A DNA stretch of 64,000 bases from Pseudomonadota bacterium (GTDB lineage Bacteria > Pseudomonadota > Gammaproteobacteria > Burkholderiales > Burkholderiaceae): the NCBI GenBank assembly GCA_963205525.1, contig CAUJJP010000012.1:1-64000 (forward strand), read 5' to 3'. The stretch's first letter is position 1, and every line of letters starts with the position of its first letter. The position numbers were made by a program, and so were the translations under genes. This document shows positions 40,461 through 48,081 of this stretch, one piece after another. Below the pieces are notes generated by a model, which saw only the letters and a program-made list of their open reading frames with translations, had not been told where the DNA came from and did no database searches.

Positions 40461-41888
40461 TCAACGCTCTCCGCGGCGCATCGCGCGCCCGACGACGACG
40501 ACGAACAAGAGCCCGCCGACGATGGCGATGGCGCCGCCGGCACCCATCAAGCCCATCCCGAACACCTCGCCGCTGCTGCGCAGCACCTGCTCGGCGCCCG
40601 CGACCTTGCGTTGCACGCCGTAGCCGCCGGACCAGACCAGGCCGGTGATGTGCATCAACTGCCCCACCGCGTACAGCCAGGGCTGGACGACCGCCAGCCG
40701 CCCCTGCGGGGTGGCGTAGCCCAGGCGCGGCAGCAGGTGGTAGACCAGTCCCATCAGCGCCAGCGTGACGCCGACGATGCAGCCGTGGTAGTGGGCCGGG
40801 CTCTTGACGTTGCAGCCGTCGATGAGGGTGCCGATCACGCCGCCGGCCACGAAGAGCAGCATCGAGCTCGCCAGCGCCGCGCGCAGCGGGCGTGCCGCCG
40901 GTGCGCAATCGCCCGCCCGGATCTGCCTGAACATCGCCAGCAGCACCGCCAGCGCCACCGGCAGGATGGCCAGGCCGCCGCCCAGTCGCATGCCCAGGGT
41001 GTTCAGGTCGCGGTGCTCCACCGACAGCACCGGGTGCGCGAAGTAGGCATAGGGGGTGACGAACACCGCCGCCAGCGCGATCAGGAACAGCAGCAGCGTG
41101 ACACGCGCACTCAGTCCCACACGGGCACCGCAGGCGTGCGCCAGCCACAGCCAGCCGACCAGCATCAGCAGGGTCCAGGTGAACTGCAGGGCGTGGCCGC
41201 CGCCCCAGAACAGGATCTCCCAGTAGGTGCGGCGATCGAGCGTGGTCGGCACCTCGATCAGCGACCAGACGAAGGCGATCGCCGCCACCGCGGCCGCCAG
41301 CGCAGCGGCGTAGAGCCCGCCGCGCAGCGCCGCCGCGCCGTCGAGCTGGCGCAGGTCCGGCGGCGTGGCCAGGGTCTGTGCCACCAGCAGCACGCTGGCG
41401 AAGCCGAAGGCCGCCAGTCCGGCCAGGAACAGCGGCGACTCGATGACGGGCACGTAGTTGGCCATCACCGGCATCCCCGGCCAGACGAAGGGCGCGGTCG
41501 CCATCAGCAGGGTGCCGCCGGCCGCGATGCCGAGCGCGAACCAGCCCAGGCCCTCCAGGCGCGGGCGCAGGTCCAGGCTCCACAGCATGCCGGCGATGGC
41601 GAAGAACCAGACCAGCACCGAGAGGTCCACGTGCACGACGAGCGCGGTGCGGAAGAAGTCCACCCCCGGCAACACGGCGTTCACGCCCGGCGTGCGCGCC
41701 AGCACGAGCAGGATGGAGAACAGGCCGGATCCGACCAGGGCCGCCATCGCCAGCCACAGCCAGCCGCGCGCCAGCGCCTGGCGTGTCGACTGCAGCGGCA
41801 GCAGGTAGGCCGCGGGCGCGGAGGGCGGGGGGGCGACTTCGGCGGCCGACGCCAGCGGCGCCAGCGCGGGGTTGGCAGCGGTATTCAT
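40461..41888 (-). CDS. Diverged heme-copper oxidase superfamily subunit I homologue
   Basis: 475 residues, about 12 membrane helices. The heme ligands of heme-copper enzymes can be traced: a helix II His (VVHVDLSVLVWFFAI, about 83) and the helix X pair (SPAHYHGCIVGVTLALMGLVYHLLP, about 365). The helix VI His is in FWGGGHALQFTW (about 231), without Tyr four residues on (Phe instead). The helix VII HH pair of the CuB site is not intact: TPYAYFAHPVL has one His. The CuB site is thus altered, and an oxygen reductase is unlikely. It may be an atypical NO reductase or an electron-transfer relative. Its ATG overlaps the stop of the 176-residue gene (ATGA). Confidence 0.75.
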   Translation of the reverse strand: MNTAANPALAPLASAAEVAPPPSAPAAYLLPLQSTRQALARGWLWLAMAALVGSGLFSILLVLARTPGVNAVLPGVDFFRTALVVHVDLSVLVWFFAIAGMLWSLDLRPRLEGLGWFALGIAAGGTLLMATAPFVWPGMPVMANYVPVIESPLFLAGLAAFGFASVLLVAQTLATPPDLRQLDGAAALRGGLYAAALAAAVAAIAFVWSLIEVPTTLDRRTYWEILFWGGGHALQFTWTLLMLVGWLWLAHACGARVGLSARVTLLLFLIALAAVFVTPYAYFAHPVLSVEHRDLNTLGMRLGGGLAILPVALAVLLAMFRQIRAGDCAPAARPLRAALASSMLLFVAGGVIGTLIDGCNVKSPAHYHGCIVGVTLALMGLVYHLLPRLGYATPQGRLAVVQPWLYAVGQLMHITGLVWSGGYGVQRKVAGAEQVLRSSGEVFGMGLMGAGGAIAIVGGLLFVVVVGRAMRRGER

Positions 41889-42415
41889 TGGAGCTTGATG
41901 GCGCCGTTCTCGGCGTCGAAATCGATCACCAGGACCTGCGCCGGCGCGAGCGTGACGCGCTTGTCCAGGGTGTAGTTGAAGCCGGTGCTGCGCGCGTCGT
42001 CGCGCATGCGCACCTGCAGCAGGCGCTCGCCGGCCGGCAGTTCGAGCCGGGTGTAGACCGCCGAGGAGCCGTCGCGCTTGAGGCCCGAGGGCGGCGCCAC
42101 GGTGCGCGCCACGGCACGGCCGTCGACGTCGAGCTCGACCACCACGGGCGAGCGCTCGCGCGGGCACTTCTTGGGTGCGCGCATGTTCGGTGGCAGCTTG
42201 GCCAGCTCTTCGGGCGTCTGTTCCCGGCACTCGCCGACCGGCTTGCCCGTCACCACCATGCTGAGCTTGATCAAGGCGGCGTCGGCCGGCAGGTGGCGAT
42301 AGACCGGCCAGTGCGAGAAGGCACCGATCACGATCGCGAACAGCGCGTAGAGCAGGCCCTGCCCGATCCACGCCCGCCAGCCCTCGCTGGCTGCTCTCTT
42401 AAAAGATTCAACCAT
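41885..42415 (-). CDS. Membrane-anchored protein of unknown function in the NO-respiration operon
   Basis: 176 residues. One N-terminal membrane helix (about 17-36, IGQGLLYALFAIVIGAFSHW) and a periplasmic beta-rich domain. The first part contains two Cys (GECREQ, PKKCPRE) that could pair; the rest reads like an immunoglobulin-type or cupredoxin-like sandwich without evident metal ligands (SPVVVELDVDGRAVA, VYTRLELPAGERLLQVRM, VLVIDFDAENGAIKL). I do not recognise the family. It is co-encoded with the heme-copper-like subunit (4-bp overlap), so it is probably an accessory subunit of that complex. Confidence 0.7.
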   Translation of the reverse strand: MVESFKRAASEGWRAWIGQGLLYALFAIVIGAFSHWPVYRHLPADAALIKLSMVVTGKPVGECREQTPEELAKLPPNMRAPKKCPRERSPVVVELDVDGRAVARTVAPPSGLKRDGSSAVYTRLELPAGERLLQVRMRDDARSTGFNYTLDKRVTLAPAQVLVIDFDAENGAIKLQ

Positions 42416-42434
42416 GATATATCTTTACATGATA
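42413..42434 (-). repeat. Direct repeat CATGATA x2 at the start of the 176-residue gene
   Basis: CATGATA occurs at 42413-42419 and 42428-42434, 15 bp apart, in an unusually A/T-rich patch. On the minus strand this reads TATCATG-N8-TATCATG and covers the start codon and its upstream leader. It could be a regulator site or a -10 region; no known operator matches exactly. Confidence 0.4.
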
Positions 42435-42440
42435 CACGGA

Positions 42441-43964
42441 TCAGTCCCTGATCTGGGTCAAGTTTCGCCGCAGTGCAGCAAGCGCGTCCAGCAGGACCGC
42501 GCCCTCGCCGGCATCCGCCTGCACCGTCATCACGCGCCCGGGCGGCACATGGCTGCGCAGGTGCGGCTCGCGTGCGCCGCGCAGCCGGTCCGCGGTCCAG
42601 CGCGCCCCCAGCCGGTAGGCACAGCCGGTCTCGCGGCAGCTGGCGACGAGCACGCCTGCGGCACCGTCGCGCAGCGCGTACTCGACGAAGGAAGGCGGCA
42701 GCTGGCCGCTGCACAGCAGGGGCAGGACCAGCACCCCGTCGCCCGCCAGGGCCTGCGCCGAGGCGCCCTCGGCACAGCTGAACACCACCACCGGCTGCGC
42801 ACCGGCAAGCCCCGCCACACCGTCGCGCAGGCGCTGGCGCAAGGCGTCCACCGGCAGCTGCGGCATGTCGATGCCGGTCACCAGCGCCTGCATGCGCCGG
42901 AACGGGGTCGACGAGGGGCAGGCACCGGCGCAGATGCCGCAGCTCGCGCACAGGTCGGCGTCGACGACCGCGATCTCGCGTCCCGGCCGGCCGCTCGGGT
43001 GCGGCGCCATGGTGATGGCGGCATACGGGCAGTCGGCGAAGCAGCGCCGGCAGCCGTTGCAGTTGGCGGCATCGACCACCGCCACCGGCGGCCTGCGGGC
43101 CGGCCACAGCGCCGGCACCAGCAGGGTGGCCAGCGCGAGCAGCAGCAGGCCCCAGACGGCGGGTCCGCCCAGCTGATCCGTCAAGGGGTGCAGGGCGAGC
43201 GCGAACCAGTCCAGCCGCAGCGCCGTCGGGGCCAGCGCCAGGTCGGCCGGACCCTGGCCACGCACCGGCAGCAGCAGCGCCAGCGCAAGCAAGGTGAGCA
43301 GGGTGCCGATGGCCAGCCGTCGCGCCGGGAACACCGCCGCCGCCGTGATGCGCTGGATGTGGAACCACAGCCCGAACACGAACAGCAGCGGCACCCCCAG
43401 GTGGACGAAGATGAAGAGCGAGAACAGGCGGTCGCTGACCGCCCCCACGCCCAGGAAGTTGCGCGCCAGCGGCTGCGCGAACATCGGCAGCACGTCCAGC
43501 CACTCGGCGGTGGCGATGGCCGAGTACTGGCCCAGGCGATCCCAGTTGAGCCAGAAGCCGCCGATCGCGCTCACCGCCAGCAGGGGCAGCAGGGCCACCC
43601 CGGTCAACCAGGAGAAACGGCGAAAACCGCGCCAGCGCCCGAGCAAGGCCTCGCGCAACAGGTGCAGCGCGGTGAAGACGATGAGCGCGTCGGTGGCGTA
43701 GCGGTGCAGGCTGCGCATCAGGCCGCCGGGCGACCAGGGCGCGCGCGACAAGGCCTCGATGGAGGCATAGGCACCGCCGACCGCGGTGTCGAAGACGGCG
43801 TACAGCCAGATCCCGGACACCACCAGCACCCACAGCACCAGGAAGCCCAGGGCTCCCAGCTGGCGCAGCGGATTCGCACGCGCGCCGAAGGCGAGGTCCA
43901 GGCCCTGCTCCAGGCGGCGCCAAAGCGCGAGCGCGCGCGCAGACGGTGGCGTGGTGCTGGACAT
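42441..43964 (-). CDS. Cytochrome b - 2x[4Fe-4S] ferredoxin - MvhD-like fusion
   Basis: 507 residues. Residues 1-235: bc1/b6-type cytochrome b with two H-x13-H pairs (LHRYATDALIVFTALH; VHLGVPLLFVFGLWFH). Further helices reach to about 290. Next, a dicluster ferredoxin: CNGCRRCFADCP (about 301) and CASCGICAGACP (about 336). Residues about 385-507 resemble MvhD, the [2Fe-2S] partner of heterodisulfide reductases (VVFSCAEGAS, LLCSGQLPPSFVEYALRDGAAGVLVASCRETGCAYRLG). It may connect quinol/b-hemes to cytoplasmic iron-sulfur carriers. The start at 43964 is chosen because the upstream extension overlaps the Sco region. Paralogous in its cytochrome part to the 38531-40459 protein. Confidence 0.85.
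   Translation of the reverse strand: MSSTTPPSARALALWRRLEQGLDLAFGARANPLRQLGALGFLVLWVLVVSGIWLYAVFDTAVGGAYASIEALSRAPWSPGGLMRSLHRYATDALIVFTALHLLREALLGRWRGFRRFSWLTGVALLPLLAVSAIGGFWLNWDRLGQYSAIATAEWLDVLPMFAQPLARNFLGVGAVSDRLFSLFIFVHLGVPLLFVFGLWFHIQRITAAAVFPARRLAIGTLLTLLALALLLPVRGQGPADLALAPTALRLDWFALALHPLTDQLGGPAVWGLLLLALATLLVPALWPARRPPVAVVDAANCNGCRRCFADCPYAAITMAPHPSGRPGREIAVVDADLCASCGICAGACPSSTPFRRMQALVTGIDMPQLPVDALRQRLRDGVAGLAGAQPVVVFSCAEGASAQALAGDGVLVLPLLCSGQLPPSFVEYALRDGAAGVLVASCRETGCAYRLGARWTADRLRGAREPHLRSHVPPGRVMTVQADAGEGAVLLDALAALRRNLTQIRD
42448..42461 (-). promoter_or_regulatory. Near-consensus FNR/DNR box (TTGACCCAGATCAG)
   Basis: On the minus strand TTGA-N6-TCAG, one mismatch from TTGA-N6-TCAA. 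It lies inside the last codons of the upstream gene and is centred about 40 bp from the 42415 start. It could give an internal promoter for the last three genes of the operon; the coding constraint makes chance possible. Confidence 0.35.
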
Positions 43965-44008
43965 CCGGAGCGCCGCGGACTGCGGCACGGGGCGACTCGG
44001 GGGCGCGA

Positions 44009-44875
44009 TCAGCCCGGTGCCTGCGCGGGCGTCGGCGGGGCGGAACGCTGCCTGCGCTGCGCCCGCCACTCATGGCCCAGGTAGACGGCCATGGTGATGA
44101 AGAACACGAGGCCGCCGAGGATCTCGAAGATTAGCTTCCAGTCGTAGCGGTACTCGCCGGTGTCGGCGTCGTAGACCGTGCACAGGATGCGCACGCGGTC
44201 GATCAGGTTGTCCAGGCTCGGGCCGCTGTCGGCGATGGGCGCGAACAGCAGCAAGCGGCGCAGCGGCACGCCCAGTGCCTCGGTGCTCAGGCGGTCGCCG
44301 TAGACCTGGCTGTGGATGCGACCCTCGGCGTCCAGCACGGTGACGCCGACCACGTGGTCGAAGCCGGCCGGCGTGCGCACATAGCTGAAGCCGTAGGCAC
44401 GCGTCATCGCCGCCACGTCGGTCGCGGCGGGGCTCAGGAAGCGCCAGTTCTCGTAGTCCACCCGTTGCTGGGCGGCGAAGGCGCGCATCGCCAGCGGCGA
44501 GTCGATGGGCTGGTTGAAGCCGATGCTGACGACGTTGAACTGGTGCGGGCCCAGCATGCGGTCCAGCCCGCGCACGGCGTCGTGCAGGGCGCGCGTCTGC
44601 GTCGGGCAGACGGTGAAGCAGCCGGTGTAGATGAAGCTCACCAGCAGCGGCTTGCCGCGATACTGCGAGAGGTCCACCGGCCGCTCGCGCCCGTCGAGCA
44701 GGCGGAAGTCGGGCGGGACGGTGCCGATCACGGCCTGGCTGTCGGTGATGGCCTGTCGTTCGTCGAGCTTGGGCACGCCCTCGGCCGCGGCCGGCAGGGC
44801 GCCGGCCAGCGTGAGCGCCAAGGCGGCAGCGACGGCACGCCAGCCGCCGCGCCAGCCCTCAATGCAGCATGGCAT
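44009..44875 (-). CDS. Sco1/SenC-family copper chaperone with extra C-terminal membrane helix
   Basis: 288 residues. Signal or anchor at about 14-32 and a thioredoxin-like domain with the copper motif GCFTVCPTQT (about 86-91) and the third ligand His in FDHVVGV. Sco proteins deliver copper to CuA sites of oxidases and CuA NO reductases; the CuA subunit encoded at 47504-48043 is the obvious client. A C-terminal helix (LIFEILGGLVFFITMAVYLGHEW) is an addition to the usual Sco layout. The start overlaps ctaB by 17 bp. In ammonia oxidisers a senC gene likewise accompanies norSY. Confidence 0.88.
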   Translation of the reverse strand: MPCCIEGWRGGWRAVAAALALTLAGALPAAAEGVPKLDERQAITDSQAVIGTVPPDFRLLDGRERPVDLSQYRGKPLLVSFIYTGCFTVCPTQTRALHDAVRGLDRMLGPHQFNVVSIGFNQPIDSPLAMRAFAAQQRVDYENWRFLSPAATDVAAMTRAYGFSYVRTPAGFDHVVGVTVLDAEGRIHSQVYGDRLSTEALGVPLRRLLLFAPIADSGPSLDNLIDRVRILCTVYDADTGEYRYDWKLIFEILGGLVFFITMAVYLGHEWRAQRRQRSAPPTPAQAPG

Positions 44876-45752
44876 CGACCACCACCCCGGCCACCAGCAG
44901 CGCGAGCTGGACCATGGAGGCGAAGAAGGCCTTCATCGCCGTGGCGCGTTGAGGGTCGCGTGCCAGCGCCCTGCTGTGACGCAGGAAGTGCAGACCGCCG
45001 ACCACCGCCGCGACCAGATAGGCCCAGCCGGCGCCGAAAGCCACCGGCAGCAGCGACACCGCCACCAGCAGCGCCGTGTTGGCGTACACGATGCGGGCCG
45101 CGCGCTCGATGCCGAACACCACCGGCAGCATGGGGATGCCGGCCGCGGCGTAGTCGTCGCGGTTGGCGATCGCCAGCGCCCAGAAGTGCGGCGGCGTCCA
45201 CAGGAACAGCACCAGCGCCAGCAGCAGCGGCAGGATGCCGATCGCGGGGTCGACCGCGGCCGCGCCGGTGAGCACCGCGAAGCTGCCGGCCAGACCGCCG
45301 AAGACGATGTTGGTCCAGGTGCGTCGCTTCAGGCCGACGGTGTAGACCACCGCGTAGGTGAAGGCGCCCAGAAACAGGAAGCCCGCCGCCACCGCGTTGA
45401 TCCAGGCCCAGGTGGCGCCGACCGCCACCGCGAGCAGGGCGACGATCACCGCCAGCCAGCCCGGGCCGGCGTGCAGCGCACCGCTGGCGAAGGCGCGCCC
45501 CTGGGTGCGCTTCATCGTGCGGTCGCTGTCGGCCTCGACGAACTGGTTGAACGCGCCGGCGCTGGCCGACGCGGTCAGCACCGCGAGCGCCATCAGCAGC
45601 ACCTGCCAGGCCGCCGGCGCCGGGCCGGGCGTGATCGCCAGCCCGGCCAGCGCGGTGAGCGTGATCAGCACGCCGATGCGCAGCTTGAACACGCCGGCCA
45701 CCGTGCGCCAGCCCGGCGCGACAGCGGCGCCGGGTGCAGTCGTGGTGTTCAT
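44859..45752 (-). CDS. ctaB: Protoheme IX farnesyltransferase (heme O synthase)
   Basis: 297 residues, UbiA superfamily with about nine membrane helices. The prenyl-diphosphate/Mg motif NQFVEADSDRTMKRTQGRAF and the second Asp-rich loop (ANRDDYAAAGIPMLPVVFG) are present. It converts heme B to heme O. Its place between the catalytic subunit gene and sco suggests that the linked enzyme carries an O- or A-type heme; a CtaA-like gene is divergently placed at 48462. Confidence 0.92.
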   Translation of the reverse strand: MNTTTAPGAAVAPGWRTVAGVFKLRIGVLITLTALAGLAITPGPAPAAWQVLLMALAVLTASASAGAFNQFVEADSDRTMKRTQGRAFASGALHAGPGWLAVIVALLAVAVGATWAWINAVAAGFLFLGAFTYAVVYTVGLKRRTWTNIVFGGLAGSFAVLTGAAAVDPAIGILPLLLALVLFLWTPPHFWALAIANRDDYAAAGIPMLPVVFGIERAARIVYANTALLVAVSLLPVAFGAGWAYLVAAVVGGLHFLRHSRALARDPQRATAMKAFFASMVQLALLVAGVVVDAMLH

Positions 45753-45795
45753 CGCGTTCCCTTCCGAATCTGCTGCGGCATCGCGGCTGCGCCGA

Positions 45796-47493
45796 TCAGC
45801 TCATCCCCCACAGCGTGGAGAGGTACTTCCAGTTGATGAAGTAGTAGAGGATGAAGGCGACCAGGAACACCATCGCGAGGACGAAGGTGCCCGGGGCGGC
45901 AAAGCCCATCGAGCCGTAGCTCTGTGCCGCCGCGGTCGGTGCCGCACGCCCCACCGGGGTGAAGGTGTTGCTGACCTTGCCGCTGTCGAGCTTCTTGCCC
46001 CACAGCAGCGAGCCCACGGTGACGTAGATGAACATGATGCCGCCGATGATGGCCGCCAGGCCGGTGATGCCGACCAGGCCCATCATCAGGTAGGCCGCAC
46101 CCGGCCACTCATAGGCCAGCGCGTTGCCCTGGAAGGCCATGTCCCAGTGGCGGCGCGACACGCCCAGCGTACCCGCACCCATCATCACGAGCGTGAAGGC
46201 GTACATCGACAGACCGAAGATGTAGACCTGCCAGCGCGCCATGTTGGGGGCGATCATCTCGCGGCGGAACAGCACCGGGATGAGGTAGTAGGTCAGCGCC
46301 ATGAAGGTCAGCGTCGTCCCGATCACCACGGTGGCGTGGAAGTGCCCCGGCACGTAGATCGTGTTGTGGATGATCATGTTCAGCTGCTCGGTGCCCATCA
46401 TCACGCCGGTGATGCCGCCCAGGAAGCCGAAACCGACGATGGAGATGAACACGCCGGCGAAGGTCGGGTTGCCCCAGGGTGCCTTGCGCAGCCACTCGAA
46501 CAGGCCCTTGGTGTAGCCCTTCTGACGCTGGGCGACTTCCATCGCGCCGGGGATCGTCAGGCCGTGCAGCATCGACGCCAGCACCGCGAAGTACATGAAG
46601 TAGCTGGTGTTGACGACCTTCCAGCCGGTGGACAGACCCGGGTCGGCCAGCAGGTGGTGGGCGCTCGCGAGCTGCAGGAACAGGATGTAGAGCAGGAAGG
46701 CGGTGCGGCTGACGCGCTCGCTCATCGGCTTGGCACCGAAGGCGACGGCGGCCACCAGGTACCAGATCGAGATGTGCGCGGCGACGTTGATCTGCTGCGA
46801 GCTGTGACCCAGCGCCCACCACACGGTGCGGTAGATGAGCGGGTCGACTTCCATCAGGCCGAGCGACATCAGCCAGGCCGGAACGATGATGATCGCGCCC
46901 GACAGCAGGGTGAAGACGGCGATGATGGCCGCCGTCAGGGCACCGAAGGTGACCAGCGGCACCGAGCCTTCATAGGTCTTCTCGCGCTTGGCCACCACCA
47001 GGGTGCCGAAGAACACGAAGCAGGCGATCAGCGCGCCGACCGCGAACAAGATGATGCCGAGGTAGAAGTTCGGCTCGGCCATCATGGGCACGTACGAGGT
47101 CATCATGACGCTCGAGCCGCCCTGGAAGACCGCGACGTTGTTCATCACCGAGCCGACGATCATCAGCACGAAGGCGAGCCAGGCGATCTTGGGTGTCGCC
47201 AATCGGCATCGCAACAAGGTCGATGACGCGAAGTAAAGGACCGCGATCTCGAAGAAGATGATCCAGAAGATCAGCATGTCGATGCCGTGGGCCGTGAGCA
47301 CCATGTAGAAGGTGTCGGCCTCCAGCCAGTGCACCGCCGGCCAGCGCGTCAGCACGACGCCGATGGCCAGCAGGCCGCCGATCAGCAGCCAGACCACGCC
47401 GACGAAGGCGTTCGCCTTGATCAGCGTCTCGGCCTGGTTCTCGAACTGCAGCCCGGAGCGCGGGCAGGTCCGATAAGTGGTAGTCACGCTCAT
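45796..47493 (-). CDS. Heme-copper superfamily catalytic subunit, probable CuA-type NO reductase (NorY/sNOR-like)
   Basis: 565 residues, 13 or so membrane helices, aligning along its length with the ba3 (B-type) family. All six metal ligands are present: helix II His (VLTAHGIDMLIFW), helix VI His (WWALGHSSQQIN, about 230), helix VII HH (SAHHLLADPG, about 278), helix X HxH (YVPGHFHATVV, about 384). Oxidases of this type have HPIVY in helix VI; here it is HSSQQ, so the cross-linked Tyr is Gln. Loss of this Tyr is typical of NO reductases. The cNOR glutamates are not evident. With the CuA subunit and senC it matches the norSY-senC clusters of ammonia oxidisers. Substrate assignment is inference. 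Confidence 0.8.
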   Translation of the reverse strand: MSVTTTYRTCPRSGLQFENQAETLIKANAFVGVVWLLIGGLLAIGVVLTRWPAVHWLEADTFYMVLTAHGIDMLIFWIIFFEIAVLYFASSTLLRCRLATPKIAWLAFVLMIVGSVMNNVAVFQGGSSVMMTSYVPMMAEPNFYLGIILFAVGALIACFVFFGTLVVAKREKTYEGSVPLVTFGALTAAIIAVFTLLSGAIIIVPAWLMSLGLMEVDPLIYRTVWWALGHSSQQINVAAHISIWYLVAAVAFGAKPMSERVSRTAFLLYILFLQLASAHHLLADPGLSTGWKVVNTSYFMYFAVLASMLHGLTIPGAMEVAQRQKGYTKGLFEWLRKAPWGNPTFAGVFISIVGFGFLGGITGVMMGTEQLNMIIHNTIYVPGHFHATVVIGTTLTFMALTYYLIPVLFRREMIAPNMARWQVYIFGLSMYAFTLVMMGAGTLGVSRRHWDMAFQGNALAYEWPGAAYLMMGLVGITGLAAIIGGIMFIYVTVGSLLWGKKLDSGKVSNTFTPVGRAAPTAAAQSYGSMGFAAPGTFVLAMVFLVAFILYYFINWKYLSTLWGMS

Positions 47494-47503
47494 CGTTCCC
47501 CCC

Positions 47504-48043
47504 TCACTTGACGTACAGGCGGCCGACCATGCCGTGATGGCCGATGCCGCAGAACTCGTTGCACACGATGGAATACTGGCCCGACTGGTTGGGCGTCACG
47601 GTCAGCACGTGCTCGAAGCCCGGCACCATCTGGATGTTGATGTTGGCCGGCTGCAGCGAGAAGCCGTGGTTGTAGTCCAGCGCCGAGAGGTGCAGACGGT
47701 AGGTCTTGCCCTTTTCCAGCTCGAGGATCGGATAGAAGCTCCACAGGCGGGCCAGCATGTAGACATCGCTGCCCGGCGGCGGCGCGACGACCGGGATCTC
47801 CTGGTCGGTTTCCTTGCGCACGGTCCACTTGTCGACCATCGCCTGGGTGTCGGCGCTGTACTTCTCGGGCGTCGTGCGATAGGTCTCGGTCGACAGGTTC
47901 TGGTCACCCCAGATGTGCCAGCCTACCATCATGAAGAAGAGAATCAGACACCAGGTCAGCGCAATCGCGATCCAGGTGCCCTCGACGCGATCGATCGGAT
48001 GCCTGATCCACAGGCGGTCGGTCGGCGGAAGAATGGCGCTCAT
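47504..48043 (-). CDS. CuA-containing subunit II (NorS/CbaB-like)
   Basis: 179 residues. One membrane helix at about 23-43 (GTWIAIALTWCLILFFMMVGW) and a periplasmic cupredoxin domain. CuA ligands are complete: His in YNHGFSL, then CNEFCGIGHHGM (two Cys, His, Met). This accepts electrons from periplasmic cytochrome c or a copper protein and feeds the catalytic subunit, in contrast to the heme c subunit of cNOR. It sits 10 bp upstream of the catalytic gene. The insert between helix and domain (ETYRTTPEKYSADTQAMV) is longer than in ba3 oxidases. Confidence 0.88.
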   Translation of the reverse strand: MSAILPPTDRLWIRHPIDRVEGTWIAIALTWCLILFFMMVGWHIWGDQNLSTETYRTTPEKYSADTQAMVDKWTVRKETDQEIPVVAPPPGSDVYMLARLWSFYPILELEKGKTYRLHLSALDYNHGFSLQPANINIQMVPGFEHVLTVTPNQSGQYSIVCNEFCGIGHHGMVGRLYVK

Positions 48044-48081
48044 CGTTCAGTCCTTTGCAGTCGGAATCGTTGGGCGCCGGT

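Noticed and set aside
42413..42434. NsrR operator at the CATGATA direct repeat
   Set aside because: The known NsrR site is an inverted repeat around AAGATGCATTT; here the two copies are direct and match poorly. No NsrR gene is in the window.
45796..48043. Annotation as a cytochrome c oxidase (aa3 or ba3)
   Set aside because: Metal ligands fit, but the active-site Tyr is Gln and the context is nirS, dnr and FNR boxes. I kept it as a NO reductase-like enzyme, noting the function is inferred.
45796..48043. Annotation as cNOR (norCB)
   Set aside because: The small subunit has a CuA site instead of a heme c motif, and the catalytic subunit lacks the cNOR glutamate pattern.
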